Shown here piece after piece: positions 46,029 to 53,735 of a stretch of 64,000 nt of DNA. This DNA is from Komarekiella atlantica HA4396-MV6 (GTDB lineage Bacteria; Cyanobacteriota; Cyanobacteriia; Cyanobacteriales; Nostocaceae), in NCBI GenBank assembly GCA_019359395.1, contig JAHHHK010000007.1:124001-188000 (forward strand), given 5' to 3'. The notes under the pieces were generated by a model. It ran no database searches and was not told the DNA's origin. It worked only from the letters and a program-made list of their open reading frames with translations. The stretch's first letter is position 1. Each line of letters begins with the position of its first letter. A program made the translations under genes and the position numbers.

Positions 46029-46334
46029 TTAAAAGTTGCTAATATTTAATCCTAATAAAATTGTAAACTGTGAGCCATGTCCTAGAACTGATTTGACTTC
46101 TATGGTTCCTCTATGCTTTTCCACAATAATTTGATGAACTATGCCTGCGGCGGGCTACGCCTACGCTAATCCTAAACCAGTACCTTTACCCACATCTTTA
46201 GTGGTAAAAAACTGTTCAAATATCCGTTGTTGGATTTTTTGAGACATTCCTATCCCATTATCAGTAATTTGAATTAATATAATTTTTTTGTCTTCAGTTA
46301 ATTCTGTACGAATTTTGATTTGAGGTGTAAATTC
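46029..46334 (-). pseudogene. Histidine kinase C-terminal remnant broken by a short repeat
   Basis: On the minus strand a histidine-kinase ATPase domain is readable in one frame: [36 protein letters not shown] (D box), [18 protein letters not shown] (F and G2 boxes), then IVHQIIVEKHRGTIEVKS and GHGSQFTILLGLNISNF ending at a stop at 46029. Between GLGLA and IVHQ lie 21 extra bases (46143-46163) that read stop-A-stop-PAAG in frame. Removing them restores an uninterrupted domain. The H box, N box and sensor region are absent upstream, so the gene is also truncated. This is a dead gene. Confidence 0.88.
46141..46170 (-). repeat. 30-bp GC-rich repeat, copy inside kinase remnant
   Basis: Thirty bases identical, on the opposite strand, to 48464-48493; the core is GCGTAGGCGTAGCCCGCC. 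A variant is visible near 51246-51272. Inside the kinase remnant the inserted portion is 21 bases. Confidence 0.85.
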
Positions 46335-46664
46335 GATTTTACATTTAAGGAAGATAAAATTAGTAGTTGATAAAGTAGATAAAGAAATTAATTTATCTAT
46401 CCCTACTTTTTATAACTTCAGTACTTGCAAATTATTAATTTTCTCATTATAAGTTTTGTCGTAGATAGGACGGTTTACCGAAGCTGCAATATATCCTTAA
46501 AATCCCTTTTTGGTGACTCATAATCTTGCACTAAGCGATTAGAATCGCCAGGGCTAAGTACAAGATGTAAGCAAAAAGCGAATTTCCTGGCTGAAATTAG
46601 TTTGCCCACAATCTTGTTTCTTGCATCAATCCCGTTAAGATAAAAATGGCGTAATCCAAGTCTT

Positions 46665-47468
46665 ATGCATAGTTTCATACCTCCAAAACGCTTTTTTTCC
46701 TACCTAACTTGGACTGATATCCAGTCCATGCCAGATAAAGAAAATGTGGTAATCATTCAACCAGTAGGAGCAATTGAACAACATGGCCCCCATCTGCCGT
46801 TGATTGTAGATGCTGCTATTGGTGTGGGAGTATTGGGAAAAGCAATGGAAAAACTGGACTCTAAGATTCCCGCCTATGCCTTACCAACGCTTTATTATGG
46901 CAAGTCTAACGAACATTTACACTTTCCCGGCACGATTACCCTAAGTACAGCAACTCTCACAGCAATTATCATGGAGGTGGGAGAAAGTATCTATCGTGCT
47001 GGATTTAGAAAACTAGTGTTAATGAACTCCCACGGCGGACAGCCCCAAGTCATGCAAATGGCAGCGCGGGATTTGCACGCTATGTATAATGACTTTTTGG
47101 TATTTCCGCTATTTACTTGGCGTGTGCCTAATATCACCAAAGAATTATTGACTCCGAAAGAAGCAGCGCTAGGAATGCACGCCGGAGATGCAGAAACCAG
47201 TATTATGCTGTCGATTTTGCCAGAACAAGTAAAGCTGGAGAAAGCTGTTGCAGAGTATCCACCAGAACAGTCACAGAGTACTTTGCTGAGTTGGGAGGGT
47301 AAATTACCTGTGGCTTGGGTGACGCGAGATATCAGTAAAAGTGGAGTGATTGGCGACGCCACAACTGCGACTAAAGAAAAAGGCGATCGCATCCTTGAAT
47401 CTGTCGCCGATGGTTGGGTACAAGTTATCCAAGATATTTATGCCTTTCGACAACCTCAATGCAGATAG
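46665..47468 (+). CDS. Creatininase-family amidohydrolase
   Basis: Metal-dependent amidohydrolase of the creatininase superfamily, whose members include creatininase, the mycofactocin protein MftE and FAPy deformylases; substrate here unknown. The 267 residues contain the opening VIIQPVGAIEQHGPHLPLIVDAA with the metal-ligand Glu/His/Asp set, LPTLYYGKSNEHLHFPGTITLS, LVLMNSHGGQ and the second ligand motif GMHAGDAETSIML. ATG at 46665 fits the family start. It stands alone on the plus strand; the kinase remnant precedes it and a mobile element follows. Confidence 0.88.
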   Translation: MHSFIPPKRFFSYLTWTDIQSMPDKENVVIIQPVGAIEQHGPHLPLIVDAAIGVGVLGKAMEKLDSKIPAYALPTLYYGKSNEHLHFPGTITLSTATLTAIIMEVGESIYRAGFRKLVLMNSHGGQPQVMQMAARDLHAMYNDFLVFPLFTWRVPNITKELLTPKEAALGMHAGDAETSIMLSILPEQVKLEKAVAEYPPEQSQSTLLSWEGKLPVAWVTRDISKSGVIGDATTATKEKGDRILESVADGWVQVIQDIYAFRQPQCR

Positions 47469-47956
47469 TGAAAGGAAAGGGCAGGGGAACTGGGGAGCAT
47501 AATAACTATACGTGTAAAATTAACGTGAAATCCATATCCCACCTTGAACTAAAGTTCCTTGCTCATAGCAAAAGTAATCTAAAGATTACTATAAAATCGC
47601 CTAAAATATTGAGTCTACTTGAGTAGACTTTCGCTCATCCGCCAGAGAATTCATTCTCTGGCGGGTGAGGAGGCCAGCAGTGAAGCTATTTTTGCTGAAG
47701 TTGACACCAATGGGCAGTGCCATGCCCCTACATCTGGTGATGTAATGTTGTACCGTATCTAAATGGGAACCGCTATAATAACTCAGAACTCCTTCCTCGC
47801 TCAGCACTCAAAATACATGGTGAAATTTGTCCCTACAGCACTATCTAGATTTGCTAGTGTAGGGATAATGGAGATAGTACTGCTGATGGCGGCGTGCTTT
47901 CATAACATCTGTCGGGCAGAAAATCTCAACCAAAAGTAAGATTAAGAGAAAGAATT
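47469..47956. other. Gap holding a 205-bp mobile element
   Basis: 488 bases between the creatininase-family and 2TM genes. 47508-47712 is the first 205-bp element; it is followed by GGCAGTGCCATGCCCCTAC, which looks like half of the GTAGGGGCACGGC hairpin repeat seen complete at 56069. The rest should contain the 2TM gene promoter. Confidence 0.7.
47508..47712 (+). mobile_element. 205-bp non-autonomous element (MITE-like), copy 1
   Basis: Matches 60621-60825 in inverted orientation along its whole length with scattered differences and the same length. Ends are ATACGTGT and ACACCAATG; an internal terminal repeat GTGTCAACTT/AAGTTGACAC is degraded here on the left (GTGTAAAATT). Two internal hairpins are conserved: AGTCTACT-TG-AGTAGACT and CGCCAGAGAAT-TC-ATTCTCTGGCG. 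It has no coding capacity, and no target duplication is evident for this copy. Confidence 0.88.
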
Positions 47957-48460
47957 ATGACGGCGTTTGAACCTAACAGCATCCGTTCTTATAGCCAAGA
48001 AGATGTGCAGCAAATTCTGCAATTGGCGATCGCCCGTCAAGCAGATGATAAAGATACAGAATTTTCTTATGAGCATCTTTTGGAAATCGCAACCGAGTTA
48101 GAAATCTCCCCAGAGTCTTTAAAACTGGCAGAACGCGACTGGGTAGTCCAACAGGGGCAAGTGCAAAAGCGAAAAGCTTTTGACGCTTTCCGCATCAGAA
48201 AATTTAAGAAGCGTCTCGGCAATTATACAATTGTCAATGGTTTTTTGATGCTGCTCGATTTGCTCACTAGTGGAGGTCTTGTTTGGTCGTTGTATATTTT
48301 GCTGTTCAGCGGCTTGCCAGTAGGACTTGATGCCTGGAATACTTTTCAAACTAAGGGTGAAGAGTATGAAATCGCATTCCAGAAGTGGAACCGCAATCAT
48401 CAAATTAAACAAACCATCAATACAGTTTTGAATAAGTGCTTCAAGGCATTGCAAACTTAG
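47957..48460 (+). CDS. 2TM-domain protein
   Basis: Small membrane protein with a 2TM domain (PF13239 type); function unknown. The N-terminal 80 residues are soluble and helical (SYSQEDVQQILQLAIARQADDKD, YEHLLEIATELEISPESLKLAERDW). That block often precedes 2TM domains and resembles a SHOCT-like or DNA-binding-like helix pair. FDAFRIRKFKKRLGNYTIVNGFLMLLDLLTSGGLVWSLYILLFSGLPVGLDAWNTF gives two short membrane spans, and the tail is helical. 167 residues; ATG after a purine-rich AAGAGAAAGAA stretch. Transcribed alone. Confidence 0.85.
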   Translation: MTAFEPNSIRSYSQEDVQQILQLAIARQADDKDTEFSYEHLLEIATELEISPESLKLAERDWVVQQGQVQKRKAFDAFRIRKFKKRLGNYTIVNGFLMLLDLLTSGGLVWSLYILLFSGLPVGLDAWNTFQTKGEEYEIAFQKWNRNHQIKQTINTVLNKCFKALQT

Positions 48461-48463
48461 TTA

Positions 48464-48493
48464 ATTAGCGTAGGCGTAGCCCGCCGCAGGCAT
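48464..48493 (+). repeat. 30-bp GC-rich repeat, intact intergenic copy
   Basis: The second copy of the sequence found in the kinase remnant at 46141-46170; here it begins three bases after the 2TM stop codon. Confidence 0.85.
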
Positions 48494-48505
48494 CGCCCTG
48501 AAAAT

Positions 48506-48530
48506 AAAAAACCCCGTAGTCAAACCGGGG
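48506..48530 (-). terminator. Minus-strand terminator-like hairpin
   Basis: On the minus strand ACCCCGG-TTTGACTA-CGGGGT is followed by TTTTTATTTT, a good intrinsic terminator. The nearest minus-strand gene ends at 48937, over 400 bases away, so either a long 3' region or an unseen short transcript ends here. Confidence 0.65.
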
Positions 48531-48736
48531 TAAGTTCGCCGCAAAAAGTTTTACGACTCCACCAAATTGAATTTAAGAAACACAGCAATTATTAGGATTA
48601 GGGTGAATAATACCTTGATTACCTAAGTATTTTTTCTATCTTTATAGGTATATAGGTTCTATCAATAGTCTGAGAATGTCAAAATAATTCGTAATATTTC
48701 GGCTTTGCTACTTCGACTCCTTTACTTCTCTACTTT

Positions 48737-48776
48737 GAGGCTGCGCCCTAAGCGTAGCTATGCCGCAGGCTTTACG
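48737..48776 (+). repeat. 40-bp interspersed element, copy C
   Basis: Identical to copy B at 44988-45027. Here it is preceded by CTTCTCTACTT and followed by GCTACGCAG. Confidence 0.88.
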
Positions 48777-48873
48777 GCTACGCAGAAACTCAGCACAAGT
48801 CAAGGCAAGCCGCAGCAGTTGAGTTTCGACTTCGCTCAACTGCCGCGTAGTCGAAACTCAATACAAGTTCGTT

Positions 48874-48904
48874 ATTCGCTCTGGGGCTAAGACTCAGAGC
48901 GAAT
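48874..48904. terminator. Stem-loop downstream of the DUF4336 gene
   Basis: ATTCGCTCTG and CAGAGCGAAT form a perfect ten-base stem around an 11-base loop, 33 bases beyond the stop of the minus-strand DUF4336 gene. There is no strong U-tract on either strand, so it may be a 3' stabiliser rather than a terminator. Confidence 0.5.
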
Positions 48905-48936
48905 AGTAATTATTTAGTCAATATTTGCTGCTTTTT

Positions 48937-50163
48937 TTACACTTTATCTTTCACTGGCGGCACAATATTTAACTTATTTAAACCTGTATCGATTACTCTA
49001 AGTACTTTAAAATCCTCCTCTGGCAAAGGGTAACTGCTATTACCGAAACCTGCATTGACAGGTTGCTTTTCTAGGAAGGAGAAAGCTTGGCGAAACTGAT
49101 GCGGCGTTGCTTTAATTGGTGAGTCAAAGTGGCAAGGAACAATCCACTGAAAGTCCCAACTTGCCACTTGATTAGCCCAGTCGATGGTTTCTCTTGGTGC
49201 TCGGTTGAGAATGAGCGTCTGTAAAATTGGTGCTACAAATAAACGTCCACCCCCTCGCAGTGCATAGAACGATCGCTGCCAGTTTTCTTGCCATTTAAAG
49301 GGAAACAACCCAAAATAGGCTCTATTTGAGCGTTCTGGTGCTTTCAAGGCATCCCGAAATACTTGACCCCATTCACTAATCTCTAGGGCGCTTGGTTGGA
49401 AATACAAAGCAAATAGTGAAATACGTTGCCATCCCTTACGGCGATTTACCGGAATGTCTGCAACGATATCAGAGGCTTGATCTTTGGCATGGAACAGTAA
49501 GGGATACGGATCTAACTGCACGATCGCAGGCGGATCTTCTGGTATAGAAATTACTGAGTCTGTTACCAGTAATGTGTGCGATCGCTTATGAAAGAATGCA
49601 ACTTCTGCAAACTTACCTGGCCCCAAGTTGATGGGGCCCAGGATTGCATAGTCAAACTGTTCTGCAAAGGGAGTTTTAGTACTATCTTGTGGGAGTACTT
49701 GAGTCCGTTTAGGAGGTAAGCCAAGCCAGCTAAGTGGCAGATTTAACGGGAAACTCCACTGATTGGGAGCAACAAATACCTGTGCATTGGGAAAACATCT
49801 AGCAAAGGGGCCGACGAAGACTTTGTGTTCTAAACCAGAGATAGTTGGTAAAATTATATACCTAACGTTGCCATGTTCTACTACCAACTCATTGACGAGC
49901 CGGATACACTGTGGAGTAGGTGCAACAGGTGCATAGACAAGAAGACCCCCATCATCTAACTTGACGACGGTCATCCGAATCGGCACGACAACGTAAAAGA
50001 TGCCTTGAAGTTGGTCAAAAGTCCAGATTGTGTCTTTAACTACTTCTTTGCGGATTGTCCGTCGTTTGCCATACGGGTAGAGTGGCAAAACGGGCCATAA
50101 TTGCCATGAAAAATCTCTGGAATGAATCTGTTCTACATTATCTGCGCGTTCATCATCAGTCAC
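48937..50163 (-). CDS. DUF4336 domain-containing protein
   Basis: Protein of unknown function common in cyanobacteria and plastids; the fold is related to metallo-beta-lactamase proteins. The 408 residues (GTG start) include FSWQLWPVLPLYPYGKRRTIRKEVVKDTIWTFDQLQGIFYVVVPIRMTV, the usual opening, then LLVYAPVAPTPQCIRLVNEL, YIILPTISGLEHKVFVGPFARCFP, VTDSVISIPEDPP and WIVPCHFDSPIKA. The His/Asp positions of a metallo-beta-lactamase site are partly replaced (GLEHKV instead of HxHxDH), so hydrolase activity is doubtful. Transcribed alone. Confidence 0.87.
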   Translation of the reverse strand: MTDDERADNVEQIHSRDFSWQLWPVLPLYPYGKRRTIRKEVVKDTIWTFDQLQGIFYVVVPIRMTVVKLDDGGLLVYAPVAPTPQCIRLVNELVVEHGNVRYIILPTISGLEHKVFVGPFARCFPNAQVFVAPNQWSFPLNLPLSWLGLPPKRTQVLPQDSTKTPFAEQFDYAILGPINLGPGKFAEVAFFHKRSHTLLVTDSVISIPEDPPAIVQLDPYPLLFHAKDQASDIVADIPVNRRKGWQRISLFALYFQPSALEISEWGQVFRDALKAPERSNRAYFGLFPFKWQENWQRSFYALRGGGRLFVAPILQTLILNRAPRETIDWANQVASWDFQWIVPCHFDSPIKATPHQFRQAFSFLEKQPVNAGFGNSSYPLPEEDFKVLRVIDTGLNKLNIVPPVKDKV

Positions 50164-50368
50164 TCCACGACCCCCTCTAAATTCCCAATGCTCAAGTAGT
50201 TTTTATTTGTCTATGAAGTTGGAGTTTAGCAAATTGTTGAGCCAATAACCGACCTTGTATCAAAACTCCATGCCATGACTAACAAATAATTACGAACTTG
50301 TATTGAGCGCAGCCGAAATATTACGTAGCTTGCTTCCCGCTTTGCCGGTATTACGAATTACGAATTTA

Positions 50369-51154
50369 CTAGAGTGGTGGAGGGTTTTGACGGATTTGCT
50401 CTGGTGAAAGAGTAGACATATTGAAAGCTTTCCAGTCTTGTGTAACGTACTTAAACTTGCCAATAGCTATATCACCGATTGTATCCCGTTCGCTCCACTC
50501 AGAATTTAAGTCAGGCCAGTAATCACCACCCATACTCAGTAAATAGCGAGCTTGAGAGCGATCATCCTGTCCTCCGGTATTGTCAAGTCCCAGTCTGGCT
50601 TGAACAGTGGTAAACATTCCTGCTACGTCGTAAGGATTAATTTCAACCCGACCAGTTGTACACCAGAAGTGAAAGTTGTATCCATTGCCTGCTTTGGCTG
50701 AAATACTACCATCTTGCTCTGAACGAATATCTGCGGATTTGCTAGTATCATTGGCAAAATTTTCTAGATATGCTGCCCCTTCAACTGCTGTAGAACTTTG
50801 GAGAAGATGCCATTTATTATCTGTCTTGCTGAGCATGTAAGCCTTGATATCTTTTATCTGAACCCTACTATTAGCAGCAGGATTACCTTCAGCAGCTTCG
50901 TATAGTTGCCCCCATGCGATCATGGCTTTAGAACTTTGTGGATTGTTCCCCATACCTATACGAGGAGCAGATGCCCAACCATAACTCTTGGGAACACCAT
51001 GCGGCATTCCCTCATGAAACGGTTTCATATCGTCGATGATAGTTGCGATCCAATTATTTGTCATCTGATTCTGTGCATCCACTCTGAAGCTAAAACAAAA
51101 GCCAAGAGTAATGACAAAGATTGAGAAAAGTACAGACAATTTTTTGATTCGCAT
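50369..51154 (-). CDS. Secreted protein of unknown function
   Basis: From ATG at 51154, which follows an AGGAG site four bases upstream, the protein has 261 residues. It opens with a signal peptide RIKKLSVLFSIFVITLGFCFSFRVDAQ (cleavage after VDA) and is therefore periplasmic or exported. The mature part contains MPHGVPKSYGWASAPRIGMG, IAWGQLYEAAEGNPAANSRVQIKDIKAYMLSK and YNFHFWCTTGRVEINPYDVAGMFTTVQARLGLD, an arrangement suggestive of a beta-sandwich carbohydrate-related domain, but I do not recognise the family. It sits between unrelated genes. Confidence 0.75.
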   Translation of the reverse strand: MRIKKLSVLFSIFVITLGFCFSFRVDAQNQMTNNWIATIIDDMKPFHEGMPHGVPKSYGWASAPRIGMGNNPQSSKAMIAWGQLYEAAEGNPAANSRVQIKDIKAYMLSKTDNKWHLLQSSTAVEGAAYLENFANDTSKSADIRSEQDGSISAKAGNGYNFHFWCTTGRVEINPYDVAGMFTTVQARLGLDNTGGQDDRSQARYLLSMGGDYWPDLNSEWSERDTIGDIAIGKFKYVTQDWKAFNMSTLSPEQIRQNPPPL

Positions 51155-51158
51155 ATCA

Positions 51159-51163
51159 CTCCT
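51159..51163 (-). promoter_or_regulatory. Ribosome-binding site deciding a start
   Basis: AGGAG on the minus strand lies four bases before ATG 51154 and rules out the in-frame start 12 codons upstream. Confidence 0.7.
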
Positions 51164-51378
51164 CTTTATTATTCTTTGGGAGAATAACATGCATAGTAGT
51201 TCATTTGATATAGGTGTAGCTATTTTTATATTTGATCGGCTGCGATGGCGTACCCGCCCGCCGTAGGCGATCGCATAGCGCTATCTTTTACCCAGCAAAC
51301 CTTTGAGAATAACTGTCTTATAAACACGGTGAAGGCTTTCGGTATTGTCAAGCCTCCGTAACATCCGTGCCATTGTTC

Positions 51379-52359
51379 TTATTTAGTTTGAAAAATATTT
51401 TGTACCATTTTTTTATCTGCACTTGCGGCCGCTTGATCTAACTCTGCAATCTCACTGGAGTTCAAGTACCAACCCAATGCTCCAATGTTATCCCTTGCCT
51501 GTTCTACGGTCTTCGCTCCAGGGATAGGAATAGTTCCTTTACAGATGCACCAGTTAATTGCTACCTGTGACATGGACTTATTTCTAGATTGTGCAACTTC
51601 TCGTAAACATGCTAAAAGCGATCGCATTCCTGGCAATAACTGCCTAAACAGTAGACCTCGGATACCTTTAGGAAAAGGGCCTTGTTCCGAGAATTTTCCT
51701 GTCAACAACCCCAATCCTAGAGGACTGTAGGCAATCAGTTGTATTCCTAGCTGATCACAAACGTCTTTGAGCTGTAGCTGTGTGACAGGATACGTGGATA
51801 ACAACGAGTACTGAACTTGCAAGGTAGCAATTGGGACTCCTAGCTCAGCAAACTTTTTATGCACATGTTTGAGGCGTTTAGGGCCGTAATTAGATAGTCC
51901 TACTCCTTTAACTAACCCTTGCTGATAAAGATCCGCAAGACCATCTAACAGCCTTGTCTCTTGCCAGGGGGCATAGTTCGCTGTTGACCAGTGCATCTGC
52001 ACCAAATCTACATTTCTTCCCAAGCGCTGGGCAGAAGCCTTGCAGGCCTGCACCATTGATTGGCGTGTCCATCTCCACGGGTAGGCAGCAAGCTTAGTAG
52101 CAATGCAAATATTTTCTTTGCCCGTACCTACATATTCCCGATCAAATCGTCCCAGAAGTAGCTCACTGCGACCATTTAATCTCCCAGTTCCATAAGAATC
52201 ACCTGTATCAAATAAAGTGACGCCGTTGCTCACACAAAGGTTAAAAACAGCTTGCAACTGGTCATCCATGCTTTCGTTGTATCCCCAGAGCAATTGGTTG
52301 CCCCAAGCCCAAGTCCCACAGCCCATACTTGGGAGGGAGAGTTTTTTGAGAGTCTGCAT
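51379..52359 (-). CDS. Aldo/keto reductase
   Basis: NADPH-dependent oxidoreductase with a TIM-barrel fold; substrate unknown. The 326 residues contain the catalytic tetrad of the family: Asp and Tyr in LFDTGDSYGTGRLNGRSE, Lys in NICIATKLAAYP, and His in VDLVQMHWSTANYAPW. GVGLSNYGPKRLKHVH and LIAYSPLGLGLLTGKF follow, and the cofactor-binding loop is IPIPGAKTVEQARDNIGALG. The order and length are typical of the YajO/plant-chloroplast-like subgroup. Transcribed alone. Confidence 0.93.
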   Translation of the reverse strand: MQTLKKLSLPSMGCGTWAWGNQLLWGYNESMDDQLQAVFNLCVSNGVTLFDTGDSYGTGRLNGRSELLLGRFDREYVGTGKENICIATKLAAYPWRWTRQSMVQACKASAQRLGRNVDLVQMHWSTANYAPWQETRLLDGLADLYQQGLVKGVGLSNYGPKRLKHVHKKFAELGVPIATLQVQYSLLSTYPVTQLQLKDVCDQLGIQLIAYSPLGLGLLTGKFSEQGPFPKGIRGLLFRQLLPGMRSLLACLREVAQSRNKSMSQVAINWCICKGTIPIPGAKTVEQARDNIGALGWYLNSSEIAELDQAAASADKKMVQNIFQTK

Positions 52360-52556
52360 CTTTGCACTCTATAAACATTGCCTTAATAATTATCAGGCAA
52401 TTTATTCAATACCTTTGCTATTGTCGCTCGTGTTGCAAGTGTCAGTATTTTCCCCAAATTAGCATTTTAGTTTTCTCTGGCAGGCGATCGCTCCTCCTCT
52501 GTTCCAACCCAATTAAAAAGTAATCGCTCTGTTTATTTTGGCTTGCGATCGCCCAA

Positions 52557-53537
52557 TCACTTAAGCAGGCCTGAGTACAGCCAACCAACTTGATCATTCA
52601 CCTGAACTTTGTACCAAAGTTGTCCAGAATTATTTACCTGCTCACTAAGGATGTTTACATAAGTATCATTTGGAACTTTGACCAAAACGGCTACTTCGGT
52701 ACTTGGGGAAACCCGTAGATTCGCGTAGCCATCGCTTGCTTGAACAATCCGAGTTAAAGATGAGGGTTTATTGACTGCTTGTGAAGTCGTAGGTTTAGGC
52801 GTTGGTTTAGCATAACTCACTACTAGCACATCCTTGAGAATTAGCGAACCATCATAATCTTGAGCATCAGCCCTAATTACTGTAGGATTACCAGACTCAA
52901 TAGTGAATGGGCTTGGGTGTGTGGAAAAATTCATCCATTGCTGATGTGGAGTTCTCAAGCAACTGCTTAACTCCCTTACTTTATCAGTCCAAGTCTTAGA
53001 AGATAAATTAAACGTAGCTTGCCATTCTTGGCTTGCTATGTCTGCACTTGCTCCCTCACCACATTTAAAGTTACGGGTGTAAGTCACAACTATTGCCTGA
53101 TTGCTTTCTTTTACTCTTCCTAAAGTTTCCTCAGAGAAGTCTAAGCCCGTTTTCTTAACTGATGCTTCGATACTAGTCTGATTTAATTCAGGCAAAGGTG
53201 TTATTTGTTCAGATTGATGGCGTGATTTTGCCCCGTTGATTTGAGCAGAAGTTGAATCTTCTATATTTTGAACAATTACTGACTTATTTTCTGATTTAGA
53301 AAGTGAGCTGAATATCATAACCGTCAGTAAAAAGACTGGAGCAGTACCTAAAATCACTTTGATTTTACGTTTAGCAGCACGCTCTGCCTCCTCCGCAGTT
53401 TTGAAGGATCCCTTACTAACCATTTCATTGAGCTTATTCTCTGAAACTTTGTGGTTGTCAACTATTCGATTAACCCAAAGCCAATAAGTTTTACAAAGAT
53501 TAAAAATACCTTTTCCAATATCGGAAACTGGCTTCAT
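52557..53537 (-). CDS. Membrane-anchored bacterial SH3-domain protein
   Basis: Single-pass membrane protein with an exported SH3b domain, probably interacting with the cell wall. The 326 residues have a cytoplasmic lead of about 70 residues with a helix VSKGSFKTAEEAERAAKRKIK, one membrane segment (VILGTAPVFLLTVMIFSSL, about 71-89), a Ser/Asn/Gln-rich linker, a middle region with two cysteines (FKCGEGA, SSCLRTPHQQW), and a C-terminal SH3b domain TRIVQASDGYANLRVSPSTEVAVLVKVPN with the closing GQLWYKVQVNDQVGWLYSGLL. Function beyond that is unknown. Confidence 0.82.
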   Translation of the reverse strand: MKPVSDIGKGIFNLCKTYWLWVNRIVDNHKVSENKLNEMVSKGSFKTAEEAERAAKRKIKVILGTAPVFLLTVMIFSSLSKSENKSVIVQNIEDSTSAQINGAKSRHQSEQITPLPELNQTSIEASVKKTGLDFSEETLGRVKESNQAIVVTYTRNFKCGEGASADIASQEWQATFNLSSKTWTDKVRELSSCLRTPHQQWMNFSTHPSPFTIESGNPTVIRADAQDYDGSLILKDVLVVSYAKPTPKPTTSQAVNKPSSLTRIVQASDGYANLRVSPSTEVAVLVKVPNDTYVNILSEQVNNSGQLWYKVQVNDQVGWLYSGLLK

Positions 53538-53735
53538 TGTTGTTAGCGCTAAAACTACAACTTTATAATTCCCTAACTTGATGTATGTTTAACTAATATT
53601 GAACTGCCCACAGAGGCTCAACACGCTTACTCGTTATATTACACCCACTAAAGAGTTCAAAACTCTATCATTTATTAGAGGAGTTTAGATTGACAATAAT
53701 GGTATAAGAGGTCTCATCGAGGCAGGTATGGGGCA

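Larger units (their letters stand above)
48461..48936. other. Repeat-rich gap after the 2TM gene
   Basis: 476 bases with the 30-bp GC repeat (48464-48493), a minus-strand terminator-like hairpin (48506-48530), the third copy of the 40-bp element (48737-48776) and a hairpin at 48874-48904. Short frames here consist of repeat sequence. Confidence 0.7.

Noticed and set aside
46475-46678. 67-codon minus-strand frame overlapping the creatininase start
   Set aside because: No recognisable motif, and it overlaps the better supported gene start.
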